This document shows, piece after piece, positions 24,440-31,994 of a stretch of DNA of 64,000 nucleotides. The notes under the pieces were generated by a model. That model had not been told where the DNA came from, did no database searches, and saw only the letters and a program-made list of their open reading frames with translations. How positions within the stretch are numbered: position 1 is the stretch's first letter; every line of letters begins with the position of its first letter. Source of the DNA: Haloplanus ruber (GTDB lineage Archaea; Halobacteriota; Halobacteria; Halobacteriales; Haloferacaceae); contig NZ_JANHDK010000003.1 of NCBI RefSeq assembly GCF_024494725.1, forward strand, positions 186,001 through 250,000. The letters run 5' to 3'. Position numbers and translations under genes: made by a program.

Positions 24440-26311
24440 ATGTCACCGCCCGTTCGACGCGACGTACTTCGGGTCGACCTCTCGGCCGGGACCGTCACTC
24501 GCGAACGGGTTCCCGACGACTGGCGACGCGACTTCCTCGGCGGCAAGGGCCTCGGCGCCCGCTATCTCTACGAGGAACTCGATGCCGGCACCGATCCGCT
24601 CGGTCCGGACAACCGCTTGGCGCTCCTGCTCGGCCCGCTCTCGGGCTATCTCCCCGGTGAATCGCGGTACGCGGCGGTCACCAAGTCACCCCTGACCGGC
24701 GCCTTCCTCGACTCCTACAGCGGCGGGTCCTTCGCCGACGCCCTCGCCGGTGCCCTCCCCGAGGCCTTCGGCCTGCTCATCGAGGGAACCGCCGACGAAC
24801 CCACCGTCCTCACCGTCCGAAACGATGAGGTGACCCTGACCGAAGCGGGGGACCTGTGGGGAGCCGACACCGTCGACACCGACGCCGCCCTCGACGGCGC
24901 CGTGGCCTGCATCGGGCCGGCCGGTGAGCGACAGGTCGCCTACGCCACCATCGCGTGTGACGCCGGCGACCACCACGCGGGCCGCGGCGGTGCCGGCGCC
25001 GTCATGGGCGCGAAACGGCTGAAGGCCGTCGCCGTCCACAGCGACCCACCCGATCCGCCGCCGGCGCTCGCCGACCTCCGGGACCGATACGGCGCCGCCT
25101 ACCGTGACGACGACACCGGCCGCTGGCAGGCCGCCGGCGAGACAGTCGAGAGTGTCGACTTCGCCAACGAGGTGGGTGTCCTCTCGACCCGGGGCTGGCA
25201 GGGCGGCCGCTTCGAGGATGCAGGCGATATCGGCGTCGAGGCGGTCCGCGAGGCGGCGACCGGCCGTGAGAACGCCGACGACGCGGTGCCCGGCGGGTTC
25301 CGCGTCGACGTCCCGGACGGCGACTCCGTCCCCCGTGGCGGCACGCTCATGTCTCTCGGCGCTGGCCTCGGGATCGACGACTTCGACGCCGTCGCTCGCT
25401 TGGGCGCCGCCTGTGACCGCCTCGGGATGGACGTCATCAGCGCGGGCAACGCCGTCGCCTGGGCCACCCGCGCCGCCGACGCGGGGGCCATCGACCCCGC
25501 CCTCGACCCGGACCTCGCGTTCGGCGACGCCGACGCGGCCGAACGCCTGCTGTCGGCCATCGCCACCCGCGGGACCGACTTGGGCGATACCCTCGCCGAC
25601 GGGGTGGCGGCCGCCCGCGAACGCGAGGGTGCCGACGCGGTGCCGACGGTGAAGTCGATGGAACTCCCGGCCTACGACCCGCGGGGCGCCGCGGGGATGG
25701 CCCTCGCGTACGCCACCAGCGACCGCGGGGGCTGTCACCGCCGTGCCCGCCCGGTCGAGCGCGAGGCTTTCGCCCGCGACACGTGGACGACCGCCGACCG
25801 CGTCAGGACCGTCATCGGCGCCCAGAACGTCCGCTCGACGCTCTGGAGCCTCGTCGTCGACGACTTCGCCGGCGAAACTATGTGGGAGGACCTCGGCGCC
25901 GAGTGGCTGGCGGCCGTCGGCCTCGACCACGACCCCGAGTCGCTGGCCCGTGCCGGTGAGCGGATCTGGACGCTCGTCCGCCTGTTCAACGTCCGCGAGG
26001 GCTTCGACCGTGCGGACGACTCCCTCCCGTCCCTGTTCGAGGACCCCCTCCCCGACGGGCCGGCCGCTGGCCGTACCGTCGACCGCGAGGCGTTCGAAGC
26101 CATGCTCGACGGCTACTACGCGGCCCGCGGGTGGTCGCCCGACGGCCGCCCGACCGCGGCGCTCGTCGAGCGACTGGGCCTCGTCGCCGACGACGAAACG
26201 CCGCTGGCCGAGGTGGCCGTGACCGCCGGCCGAGAGAGTGGGAGCACCGACACCGCCCCCGACGACGGAACCGGCCGACGCGACCACCACCCTCACAGTC
26301 GGGAGCCGTGA
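24440..26311 (+). CDS. Aldehyde:ferredoxin oxidoreductase-like protein lacking the [4Fe-4S] cysteines
   Basis: 623 residues, normal AOR length. The tungstopterin-binding parts are kept: FLGGKGLGARYLYEEL, AVTKSPLTGAFLDSYSGG, AGRGGAGAVMGAKRLKAVAV and YDPRGAAGMALAYATSDRGGCH. The cluster ligands are not. Where the paralogue at 48236 has CHSCPVAC, this protein reads DDAVPGGFRVDVPD, and where that one has FDICKF it reads VVDDFAGE. It probably still binds a pterin but cannot hold the usual cluster, so electron transfer must differ or activity is lost. The C-terminal about 25 residues are polar and possibly extra. A GTGA overlap joins it to a zinc-finger gene. Confidence 0.85.
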   Translation: MSPPVRRDVLRVDLSAGTVTRERVPDDWRRDFLGGKGLGARYLYEELDAGTDPLGPDNRLALLLGPLSGYLPGESRYAAVTKSPLTGAFLDSYSGGSFADALAGALPEAFGLLIEGTADEPTVLTVRNDEVTLTEAGDLWGADTVDTDAALDGAVACIGPAGERQVAYATIACDAGDHHAGRGGAGAVMGAKRLKAVAVHSDPPDPPPALADLRDRYGAAYRDDDTGRWQAAGETVESVDFANEVGVLSTRGWQGGRFEDAGDIGVEAVREAATGRENADDAVPGGFRVDVPDGDSVPRGGTLMSLGAGLGIDDFDAVARLGAACDRLGMDVISAGNAVAWATRAADAGAIDPALDPDLAFGDADAAERLLSAIATRGTDLGDTLADGVAAAREREGADAVPTVKSMELPAYDPRGAAGMALAYATSDRGGCHRRARPVEREAFARDTWTTADRVRTVIGAQNVRSTLWSLVVDDFAGETMWEDLGAEWLAAVGLDHDPESLARAGERIWTLVRLFNVREGFDRADDSLPSLFEDPLPDGPAAGRTVDREAFEAMLDGYYAARGWSPDGRPTAALVERLGLVADDETPLAEVAVTAGRESGSTDTAPDDGTGRRDHHPHSREP

Positions 26312-26472
26312 CCGGATCGAACCCCGCCCAGCCACACGACTGTCACCGCTGTGGCGAGACCATCGAACCCGGCGACGTCTACGGTGCCCTCGACCTCCTC
26401 GACGCCGACGGCGACCTCCAGGTGATGCTCTGTCGGACCTGTTCGGCGGCGTTGCGCGACTTTCTCGACTGA
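26308..26472 (+). CDS. 54-aa zinc-ribbon protein (GTG start)
   Basis: It begins at GTG 26308, overlapping the AOR-like stop by 4 nt. The two knuckles are HDCHRCGETI and MLCRTCSAAL, about 30 residues apart: two CxxC pairs, enough for one zinc ribbon. The protein ends LRDFLD. Such small ribbons often act in transcription, RNA or partner binding; here translational coupling suggests it may serve the AOR-like enzyme. The function is unknown. Confidence 0.75.
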   Translation: MTGSNPAQPHDCHRCGETIEPGDVYGALDLLDADGDLQVMLCRTCSAALRDFLD

Positions 26473-26546
26473 CCGAGAGCCGACTCGGACGGCGACCTAT
26501 GGGCCGCTGTCGGGAGTCTTTTACCCCTCGCGAGCCGCCCAACTGT

Positions 26547-26933
26547 ATGGACGAATTCGACCTCGGTGTTCCCCGACAGATCCTCGACTCGCTGCCGGAC
26601 GACGACGACGCGGCCCGGCAGGACATGCAGCGGGCCGTCGCGGGCCTCGAAGGGCGGCTCAATGGTGCCGTCGAGGCCGCAGACGACGAGCGCGAGGCCG
26701 CACAGAACGTCGTCAGCGCCCTCGAACGCCTGGAAGAACAGCTCGAACAGTACGACGAGTTCGTCCCCGAACTCCGGGCGTGGGGGCAGTCGCCCATCTA
26801 CGCCATCGCGTGGCGCAACCTACAGGCGGACCTCCTCATGCAGATTCAGGAGGTCGGCTGGGTCGCCGAGCGCATCGACCGCGAGCGCAACTACCGATCC
26901 GTCGAGGACGGTATCCGTCTGAACGACCGGTAG
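26547..26933 (+). CDS. Conserved hypothetical coiled-coil protein
   Basis: 128 residues from ATG 26547 (MDEFDLGVPRQILDSLP). Most of it is helical and acidic. QDMQRAVAGLEGRLNGAVEAADDEREAAQNVVSALERLEEQLEQYDEF reads as one long coiled coil, followed by a Trp-containing segment (LRAWGQSPIYAIAWRNL) and a final helix. No enzyme motif is seen. A TTTTACCCC element precedes it by about 25 nt, so it probably has its own promoter. The function is unknown; a scaffold or partner-binding role is inference. Confidence 0.65.
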   Translation: MDEFDLGVPRQILDSLPDDDDAARQDMQRAVAGLEGRLNGAVEAADDEREAAQNVVSALERLEEQLEQYDEFVPELRAWGQSPIYAIAWRNLQADLLMQIQEVGWVAERIDRERNYRSVEDGIRLNDR

Positions 26934-26960
26934 GACGACCGCCTCTCCGTGTCGCGTGAC

Positions 26961-26968
26961 TTTTTACC
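26961..26968 (+). promoter_or_regulatory. TATA-like box of the SAMP/MoaD gene
   Basis: TTTTTACC is centred 25 nt before ATG 26990, the leaderless distance. Confidence 0.55.
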
Positions 26969-26989
26969 GCTGCGCCCCCAGCAAAAGAC

Positions 26990-27274
26990 ATGGATTTGGA
27001 ACTGCGATTTTTCGCCACGTTCCGCGAGGCGGTCGGCCAGAAGACCCTCGAACGCGAGTTCGATGACGACGCTACTGTCGGCGAGATTCTCCTGACGCTC
27101 GAATCGGCGTATGACGGCCTCGAAGGCAAGCTGATCGACGATGGTGGGGACCTCCAGCCGAACCTCAACATCCTGAAAAACGGGCGGGAGGTGCTCCACA
27201 TGGAGGGCACGGAGACGGTGATGGAAGACGGCGACACACTGTCGATTTTCCCGCCGGTGGCGGGCGGCGCATGA
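26990..27274 (+). CDS. Ubiquitin-like SAMP/MoaD family protein ending Gly-Gly-Ala
   Basis: 94 residues with a beta-grasp fold: MDLELRFFATFREAVGQKTLEREF, EILLTLESAYDGLEGKL, LNILKNGREVLHMEG and DGDTLSIFPPVAGGA. In haloarchaea such proteins serve as sulfur carriers for molybdopterin and as protein modifiers (SAMPs). Activation by the E1-like UbaA needs a C-terminal Gly-Gly. Here one Ala follows it, so it may need trimming or may differ in function. The stop overlaps the next start (ATGA at 27271-27274). The Moco oxidoreductase at 1761 and the AORs in this window are possible pathway clients. Confidence 0.85.
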   Translation: MDLELRFFATFREAVGQKTLEREFDDDATVGEILLTLESAYDGLEGKLIDDGGDLQPNLNILKNGREVLHMEGTETVMEDGDTLSIFPPVAGGA

Positions 27275-27540
27275 CCGACGAGTGGATTCGCCGGGAACGC
27301 TCCTTCCGCGGCATCTCGACGCGGCTGGCGATCAAATATCTCGAAACGCTCGGCGGCGAGCAGACGAGCGACACCCGCGTCGAGGCCGATGACTGGGCGG
27401 TCGACCTCTCCGCACAGACCGTCGGTGTCGGCCCCTCGGTGTCGCTGACGCAGGTCGACCTCGTCTTCGAGGGCGACCCGGAGGCCCTCGACCCGCTCAT
27501 CGAACGGTTCGCACAGAAGGCGATGCGCGCGGGTGGCTGA
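27271..27540 (+). CDS. Small protein coupled to the SAMP/MoaD gene
   Basis: 89 residues: MTDEWIRRERSFRGISTRLAIKYLETLGGEQ, then DDWAVDLSAQTVGVGPSVSLTQVDLVFEGD, ending IERFAQKAMRAGG. The alpha/beta pattern and the link to a MoaD-like gene recall the C-terminal domain of archaeal MoaD-related proteins, encoded here as a separate gene; this is a weak guess. It ends in Gly-Gly, unlike its neighbour. The ATGA overlap implies translational coupling and a shared pathway. Confidence 0.6.
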   Translation: MTDEWIRRERSFRGISTRLAIKYLETLGGEQTSDTRVEADDWAVDLSAQTVGVGPSVSLTQVDLVFEGDPEALDPLIERFAQKAMRAGG

Positions 27541-27541
27541 C

Positions 27542-27907
27542 GTGTCCGGCCCGCAGGACTCCCCTATCGATGGGCAGGTGTTCATGCTCGCCTCCGCCAA
27601 GGCCAGCGTTGGCCCCCAACGACTGTCGGAGCTACTGGTCCGCGTACAGCGTGACCTCGGCGACCGCCGCGGCGCCTACCGCCGCGAGTTCGAGCGGGTC
27701 GTCGACGCCGAGGACCGCGAGGTGTTTCTCGTCCCGACGGATCACTGGGAGGCGGTCGGCGACCGCCTCGAACTCGACCGCCGAGCGACGGAGGCAATCG
27801 CCCGCACCCACGCCGAACAGCTCCGGCGGATCGGCTCCCGGACCGACCGCCGCGAGGAGTTCGACACGGCCCTAGAGATCCGCGAAGCGGTCGTCGTCGG
27901 TCGGTGA
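27542..27907 (+). CDS. Conserved hypothetical protein after the SAMP operon
   Basis: About 121 residues from GTG 27542 (GTG 27533 also possible). SPIDGQVFMLASAKASVGPQRLSELLVRVQRDLGDRR is followed by YRREFERVVDAEDREVFLVPTDHWEAVGDRLELD and a charged helical tail. It is compact and soluble with no recognised motif. Its start is one base past the previous stop, so it belongs to the SAMP/MoaD operon. The function is unknown. Confidence 0.6.
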   Translation: MSGPQDSPIDGQVFMLASAKASVGPQRLSELLVRVQRDLGDRRGAYRREFERVVDAEDREVFLVPTDHWEAVGDRLELDRRATEAIARTHAEQLRRIGSRTDRREEFDTALEIREAVVVGR

Positions 27908-27958
27908 TCGTCACCCGGAACCGAAAGACCGTTGCGGGTGCCCGGTCCACAGTCTGAC

Positions 27959-28699
27959 ATGCCTACGGTTCCCGACGACTTCGTCGCCGGCGTCCGGGCG
28001 ACGCTCCCCCTCCTCCTCGGGCTGATCCCCTTCGGGCTTGTCGCCGGCGTTGCCGCGGTCGACGCCGGCCTCTCGCCCGCCCAGGCGGTCGGGCTGTCGG
28101 CGATTGTCTTCGCCGGTGCCTCACAGCTTGCGACCGTCGACCTCCTCGCGAAGGACGCCTCACTCCCGGTGGTCGTCCTCACGGCCGTCGTCATCAACCT
28201 CCGGATGAGCATGTATTCGGCGTCCATCGCCCCCTATCTTGAGGCGCTCCGCCGACGCTGGTCAGCGCTGTACGCGTTCGTCCTGACGGATATGTCCTAC
28301 GCGCTGGCTATCGCCGAGTTCACGGACGAGACGGGGGACGACGCTCCCGACGCCGCCGACCAGCCCGCGCCGGACGGCGGCGCCGACGGATCGGGCCACC
28401 GGTGGTACTACCTCGGTGCCGCGGTGTTCATGTGGCTAGTCTGGCAGCTCGCCACCATCGTCGGCGTCGTCCTCGGAGCCAGCATCCCCGAGAGCTGGGG
28501 CGTTTCCTTCGCGGTGCCGCTCGTCTTCCTCTCGCTGCTCGTCCCCGAACTGTCGGACCGTCCGCGGGTCGTCGCGGCACTCGTCGGCGGGAGCGTCGCC
28601 GTCGCCGGCGCCGCGTGGCCGCTGAATCTCGGCCTGTTGGGCGGAGCACTCGCTGGCGTCGTCGCGGGCGTCGCCGTCGAGGGGAGGGAGGCGGCGTGA
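27959..28699 (+). CDS. azlC: AzlC family branched-chain amino acid exporter subunit
   Basis: 246 residues with seven or so hydrophobic helices. The N-terminal GVRATLPLLLGLIPFGLVAGVAA and GLSAIVFAGASQLATVDLL are characteristic AzlC stretches. VVINLRMSMYSASIAPYL and FVLTDMSYALA follow. A polar insert (about residues 125-150, DDAPDAADQPAPDGG) lies between helices and is probably a loop. AzlC works with AzlD to export branched-chain or related amino acids; azlD follows with a 4-nt overlap. Confidence 0.88.
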   Translation: MPTVPDDFVAGVRATLPLLLGLIPFGLVAGVAAVDAGLSPAQAVGLSAIVFAGASQLATVDLLAKDASLPVVVLTAVVINLRMSMYSASIAPYLEALRRRWSALYAFVLTDMSYALAIAEFTDETGDDAPDAADQPAPDGGADGSGHRWYYLGAAVFMWLVWQLATIVGVVLGASIPESWGVSFAVPLVFLSLLVPELSDRPRVVAALVGGSVAVAGAAWPLNLGLLGGALAGVVAGVAVEGREAA

Positions 28700-29034
28700 C
28701 GACCACTTACGGCCCCCTCGCCGTGTGGGCTGTCGTCCTCGTCGTCGGCGCACTCACGTTCGCCATCCGGTACTCGTTCATCTACCTGCTCGACCGCGTC
28801 TCGGGAGTCCCCCCGCGACTCGAACGGGCGCTTCGCTACGTCCCCGCGGCGGTGCTCGCGGCCCTCGTCGCCCCCTCCTTCGTCGACCCCGGACCGACCG
28901 TCGCCGCGACGCTTCTCGACGGGCGCCTACTCGCCGGCGTCGTCGCCGCGGGCGTCGCTTGGATCACCGAGAACATGTTCGCGACGCTCGTCGCCGGGAT
29001 GCTCACGCTCTGGACGGTCGGGTTCGTCCTGTAA
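28696..29034 (+). CDS. azlD: AzlD family transporter subunit
   Basis: 112 residues from GTG 28696, overlapping the azlC stop by 4 nt (GTGA). Four helices are seen: LAVWAVVLVVGALTFAIRYSFIYL, LRYVPAAVLAALVAPSF, LLAGVVAAGVAWITENMFATLVAGMLTLW and the tail. The motif RYVPAAVLAALVAP is typical of AzlD. A purine-rich stretch (GAGGGAGG) precedes the start. It forms the small subunit of the amino acid exporter with AzlC. Confidence 0.86.
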   Translation: MTTTYGPLAVWAVVLVVGALTFAIRYSFIYLLDRVSGVPPRLERALRYVPAAVLAALVAPSFVDPGPTVAATLLDGRLLAGVVAAGVAWITENMFATLVAGMLTLWTVGFVL

Positions 29035-29306
29035 CACACGACGCCCCCACCTCAGTCGCGGTTCTTGGACGCCTTCAGCATCGAATCCGCGTGTTGGCAC
29101 GGTCACGGTCGGAGACCTGGGGCTTGCAGTGCGAGTTCGTCGTCGGGGCCGCGCGAGCGGCGTATCCATCGGGACCGTCCGAACCCCCGAAAGCGCGGGA
29201 CGGTCAACGACCAGCACTACTCTCCGAGCCCTGACCCGTGGTGTGGTATCAGTCCCCGTTCCGACTTCACGGGGCTTAATTCCGTCCGGCGCGGTGGTTT
29301 CGGTAG
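29035..29306 (+). other. Intergenic region, no supported gene
   Basis: About 270 nt between azlD and the ABC exporter operon. Only short frames without start or motif are seen. One minus-strand fragment reads CQHADSMLKASKNRD before a stop at about 29055 but has no start. The promoter for the next operon lies at its right end. Confidence 0.5.
29274..29281 (+). promoter_or_regulatory. TATA-like box of the ABC exporter operon
   Basis: GCTTAATT is centred 29 nt before ATG 29307. Confidence 0.55.
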
Positions 29307-30254
29307 ATGGAAGCCGCCATAGAGATCGACGACCTCCGGAAGCGATACGGCGACGTGACGGCGCTAGATGGCGTTTCGCTGTCGGTGCCCGAAGGAAGTT
29401 TCTTCGGTCTCCTCGGCCCGAACGGCGCGGGCAAGACCACCTTCATCAACATCCTCGTGGGGCTGGTGCGGAAAAGCGGCGGCGAGGCACGGGTCTTCGG
29501 CCACGACGTGGAGACGGAGTACCGCGAGGCCCGGGACCGGATCGGCCTCGCCCCCCAGGAGTTCAACGTCGACCGCTTTTTTCCGATCCGAGAGGTGTTA
29601 GAGCACAAGGCGGGCTATCACGGCATCCCTGCCGACGAGGCCCGCGAACGGGCTGACGCGGCCCTGAAACAGGTCGGCATCTACGAGAAACGCGACACGC
29701 GCTTCGACTGGCTCTCCGGTGGGATGAAGCGGCGCTTTCTCATCGCGCGGGCGCTGGTCACCGACCCGGACCTGCTAATCCTCGACGAACCCACCGCGGG
29801 CGTCGACGTGCAACTCCGGCACGACCTCTGGGAACTCATCACCGAGTTGAACGAGGGCGGCACGACGATTCTTCTCACCACCCACTACATCGAGGAGGCC
29901 GAACGCCTCTGTGACGAGGTGGCCATCCTCGATCAGGGACAGGTCGCGACCGTGAGCACGCCGGACGAACTCATGGACCGCGGCACCGACCGCATCACGG
30001 TCACCTTTCGCGACCCGATCCGGTCGCCACCCGACATCGCCACAAACGGACAGGTCGACGCCGTCGGCGTCGAGGACGGCCGTCTCGTCATCTCGGCCTC
30101 TCGCGGCGGCCTCGTGGCGCCCGACCTCGTCCGCGAACTCGACGCCGCAGGCTACGAAATCGTCGACCTCGACGTCTCCCGGACCTCGCTCGAAGAGGTG
30201 TTCGTCGAGATGACACGCAACGGCTCGTCCGTCGCCGACGGAGGGGAAGCGTGA
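29307..30254 (+). CDS. ABC transporter ATP-binding protein (ABC-2 exporter)
   Basis: A 315-residue nucleotide-binding subunit with Walker A GPNGAGKT, signature WLSGGMKRR, Walker B LLILDEPTAGVD, and the H-loop LTTHYIEEAERL. The C-terminal about 90 residues (from DRITVTFRDP) form the extra domain of the drug/Nod-factor exporter branch. It energises the permease encoded immediately downstream, whose GTG start overlaps this stop by 4 nt. The substrate could be a drug, lipid or polysaccharide; the sequence does not say. Confidence 0.92.
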   Translation: MEAAIEIDDLRKRYGDVTALDGVSLSVPEGSFFGLLGPNGAGKTTFINILVGLVRKSGGEARVFGHDVETEYREARDRIGLAPQEFNVDRFFPIREVLEHKAGYHGIPADEARERADAALKQVGIYEKRDTRFDWLSGGMKRRFLIARALVTDPDLLILDEPTAGVDVQLRHDLWELITELNEGGTTILLTTHYIEEAERLCDEVAILDQGQVATVSTPDELMDRGTDRITVTFRDPIRSPPDIATNGQVDAVGVEDGRLVISASRGGLVAPDLVRELDAAGYEIVDLDVSRTSLEEVFVEMTRNGSSVADGGEA

Positions 30255-31018
30255 GTCGACGCTCCGTCCAACTGAAGACGCTGGTCCACCGAGAGATTCT
30301 GCGGTTCGTCCGGCGACCGTACAACACGTTCCTCCCGCCGATCATCACGAACACGCTGTATTTCGCCGTGTTCGGCGTGATTCTCGGGAACCGGATTGGC
30401 GCCATCGCCGGCGTGAGCTACATCCAGTTCGTCCTTCCCGGCCTGGTCGTCCTCGGGGCCATCTCCGACGCCTTCGAGAACGCCTCCTTCTCGATTTTCC
30501 ACGGCCGGTGGAACAACTACATCGACGCCGTCATCGTCACGCCCATGTCGAACTTCAACATGGTCGCCTCCTACGCCATCGCGAGTGCGACCCGGGGTAT
30601 TCTGACTGCCGCCCTGATCGTCGGCGTCGGACTGGTCTTCACCTCGGTCCCCCTCTCGCATCCGCTGTATCTGGTCGCGTTCATCTTGGTCATCACCACG
30701 CTGTTCGGCGGCCTCGGCATCATCGGGGGGCTGTGGGCCGACGACTTCGACTATCTCACCGTCATGAATCAGTTCATCCTCCGGCCGCTGGTCTTTTTCG
30801 GAGCGGTGTTTTACTCCCTCGAGGTGTTGCCGCCGCTCTGGCGGGACATCTCCCTGCTGAACCCGATGGTGTACATGGTCAACGGCGTCCGGTACGGGAT
30901 GATCGGCGTCACCGAAATCGACCCGAACGTCTCGCTTGTCGTTCTCACCGCCGCCACAGTCGTCGTCCTGTTCGTCGATTTCCTCCTGTTCAGGCGGGGA
31001 TTCGGCCTGACCGAGTGA
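30251..31018 (+). CDS. ABC-2 type transporter permease
   Basis: 255 residues with six hydrophobic helices. The ABC-2 pattern is clear: LVHREILRFVRRPYNTFLPPIITNTLYFAVFGVILG at the N terminus, the conserved FENASFSIFHGRWNNYIDAVIVTPMSN loop, and FGAVFYSLEVLPPLWRDISLLNPMVYMVNGVRYGM near the C terminus. It starts at a GTG in a GTGA overlap with the ATPase gene, preceded by GGAGGGG. Together they form a two-gene exporter. Confidence 0.9.
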   Translation: MSRRSVQLKTLVHREILRFVRRPYNTFLPPIITNTLYFAVFGVILGNRIGAIAGVSYIQFVLPGLVVLGAISDAFENASFSIFHGRWNNYIDAVIVTPMSNFNMVASYAIASATRGILTAALIVGVGLVFTSVPLSHPLYLVAFILVITTLFGGLGIIGGLWADDFDYLTVMNQFILRPLVFFGAVFYSLEVLPPLWRDISLLNPMVYMVNGVRYGMIGVTEIDPNVSLVVLTAATVVVLFVDFLLFRRGFGLTE

Positions 31019-31094
31019 CGACCTGACAAGGTACAATACTCGTTTTCGTCAAGCGAGCTTATTACCCGACGCAGGGGCGAAAGGGGAGTGCACT

Positions 31095-31994
31095 ATGTCG
31101 AACAGTCCCGATGGCGGCTCACTGACCCAAGCGCAGTCGTACGCTCTGGTCGTGGTCGCCGCCGTCCTGTTGAGCGCGATCCTCGCACCGGTCGCCTACG
31201 ACCGGGCCACCCAGCCCGACGGCACCGTCGCTGTCGTCACCATCGAGGGGCCGATCACCTCGGGCTCGGCGACGGCCGTCCAGAAGGACCTCCGCGAGGC
31301 CCGCGAGAACGAATCGATCGATGCGGTCGTACTGAACGTCGATAGCCCCGGCGGCGGTGCGGCCGCGAGCGAACAGCTCTACCTCTCGGTCCAGCGCACC
31401 GCGGCGGAGATGCCCGTGGTCGCGAGTGTCACATCCACTGGCGCGTCCGGCGCGTACTACGCAATGCTCCCGGCCGAGGATATCTACGTCACACCCGCGT
31501 CCATCGTCGGTAGCGTCGGTGTCCGCGCCGCGGCCCCCGGCCCCTCGCTCCCCGGCGAGGTCAAGAGCGGCCCCGACAAGGCCAGCGCGACCGCCGACCA
31601 GCGACGCACGCAGGTCGAGACCCTCCAGAATGCCTTCGTCGGCAGCGTCATGAAACACCGGAGTGACGACCTCGAACTCTCCCGCACCGAGGTCGCCCAC
31701 GCGAAGGTGTACTCCGGCGCCCGTGCCGTCGACAACGGGATGGCCGACGACATCGGGTCGACCCAGGACGCCATCCGACAGGCCGCGAATGCGGCCGACC
31801 TCGACGACTACGAGGTGTACCGGAAGGAGCCGCCACAGACCGGCGGACTGCTCCTGCTCAGCGCCGACGACGGCGGTGGAGTCGTCGTCGAGCGCAGTCC
31901 CGTCGGCTACGAAACCGTCGACACCCCGACGCTGTTGATGGTGTACGGCTCCGTGCAGACCGAAAGCGAGGTGATCGGTAATGTCAGCGCCTAA
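31095..31994 (+). CDS. S49 family peptidase (SppA-like)
   Basis: 299 residues with one N-terminal TM helix (SYALVVVAAVLLSAILAPVAY). VAVVTIEGPITSG is the first strand, LNVDSPGGGAAASEQLY the oxyanion region, and VTSTGASGAYYAML contains the nucleophilic Ser. The Lys partner probably lies in EVKSGPDKASAT. Signal peptide peptidases degrade signal peptides and membrane stubs. The C-terminal about 90 residues are less typical. The start follows a TATA-like CTTATTAC at 31058-31065. The 3' 14 nt overlap the next gene, which suggests a joint function. Confidence 0.85.
   Translation: MSNSPDGGSLTQAQSYALVVVAAVLLSAILAPVAYDRATQPDGTVAVVTIEGPITSGSATAVQKDLREARENESIDAVVLNVDSPGGGAAASEQLYLSVQRTAAEMPVVASVTSTGASGAYYAMLPAEDIYVTPASIVGSVGVRAAAPGPSLPGEVKSGPDKASATADQRRTQVETLQNAFVGSVMKHRSDDLELSRTEVAHAKVYSGARAVDNGMADDIGSTQDAIRQAANAADLDDYEVYRKEPPQTGGLLLLSADDGGGVVVERSPVGYETVDTPTLLMVYGSVQTESEVIGNVSA

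Noticed and set aside
29050-29110. Possible end of a small zinc protein (CQHADSMLKASKNRD) on the minus strand
   Set aside because: Its frame is closed by a stop directly upstream and no start or second Cys pair was found; at most a decayed remnant.
28927-29217. Minus-strand frame over azlD and the following gap
   Set aside because: Arg/Pro-rich shadow of azlD with no start context or family motif.
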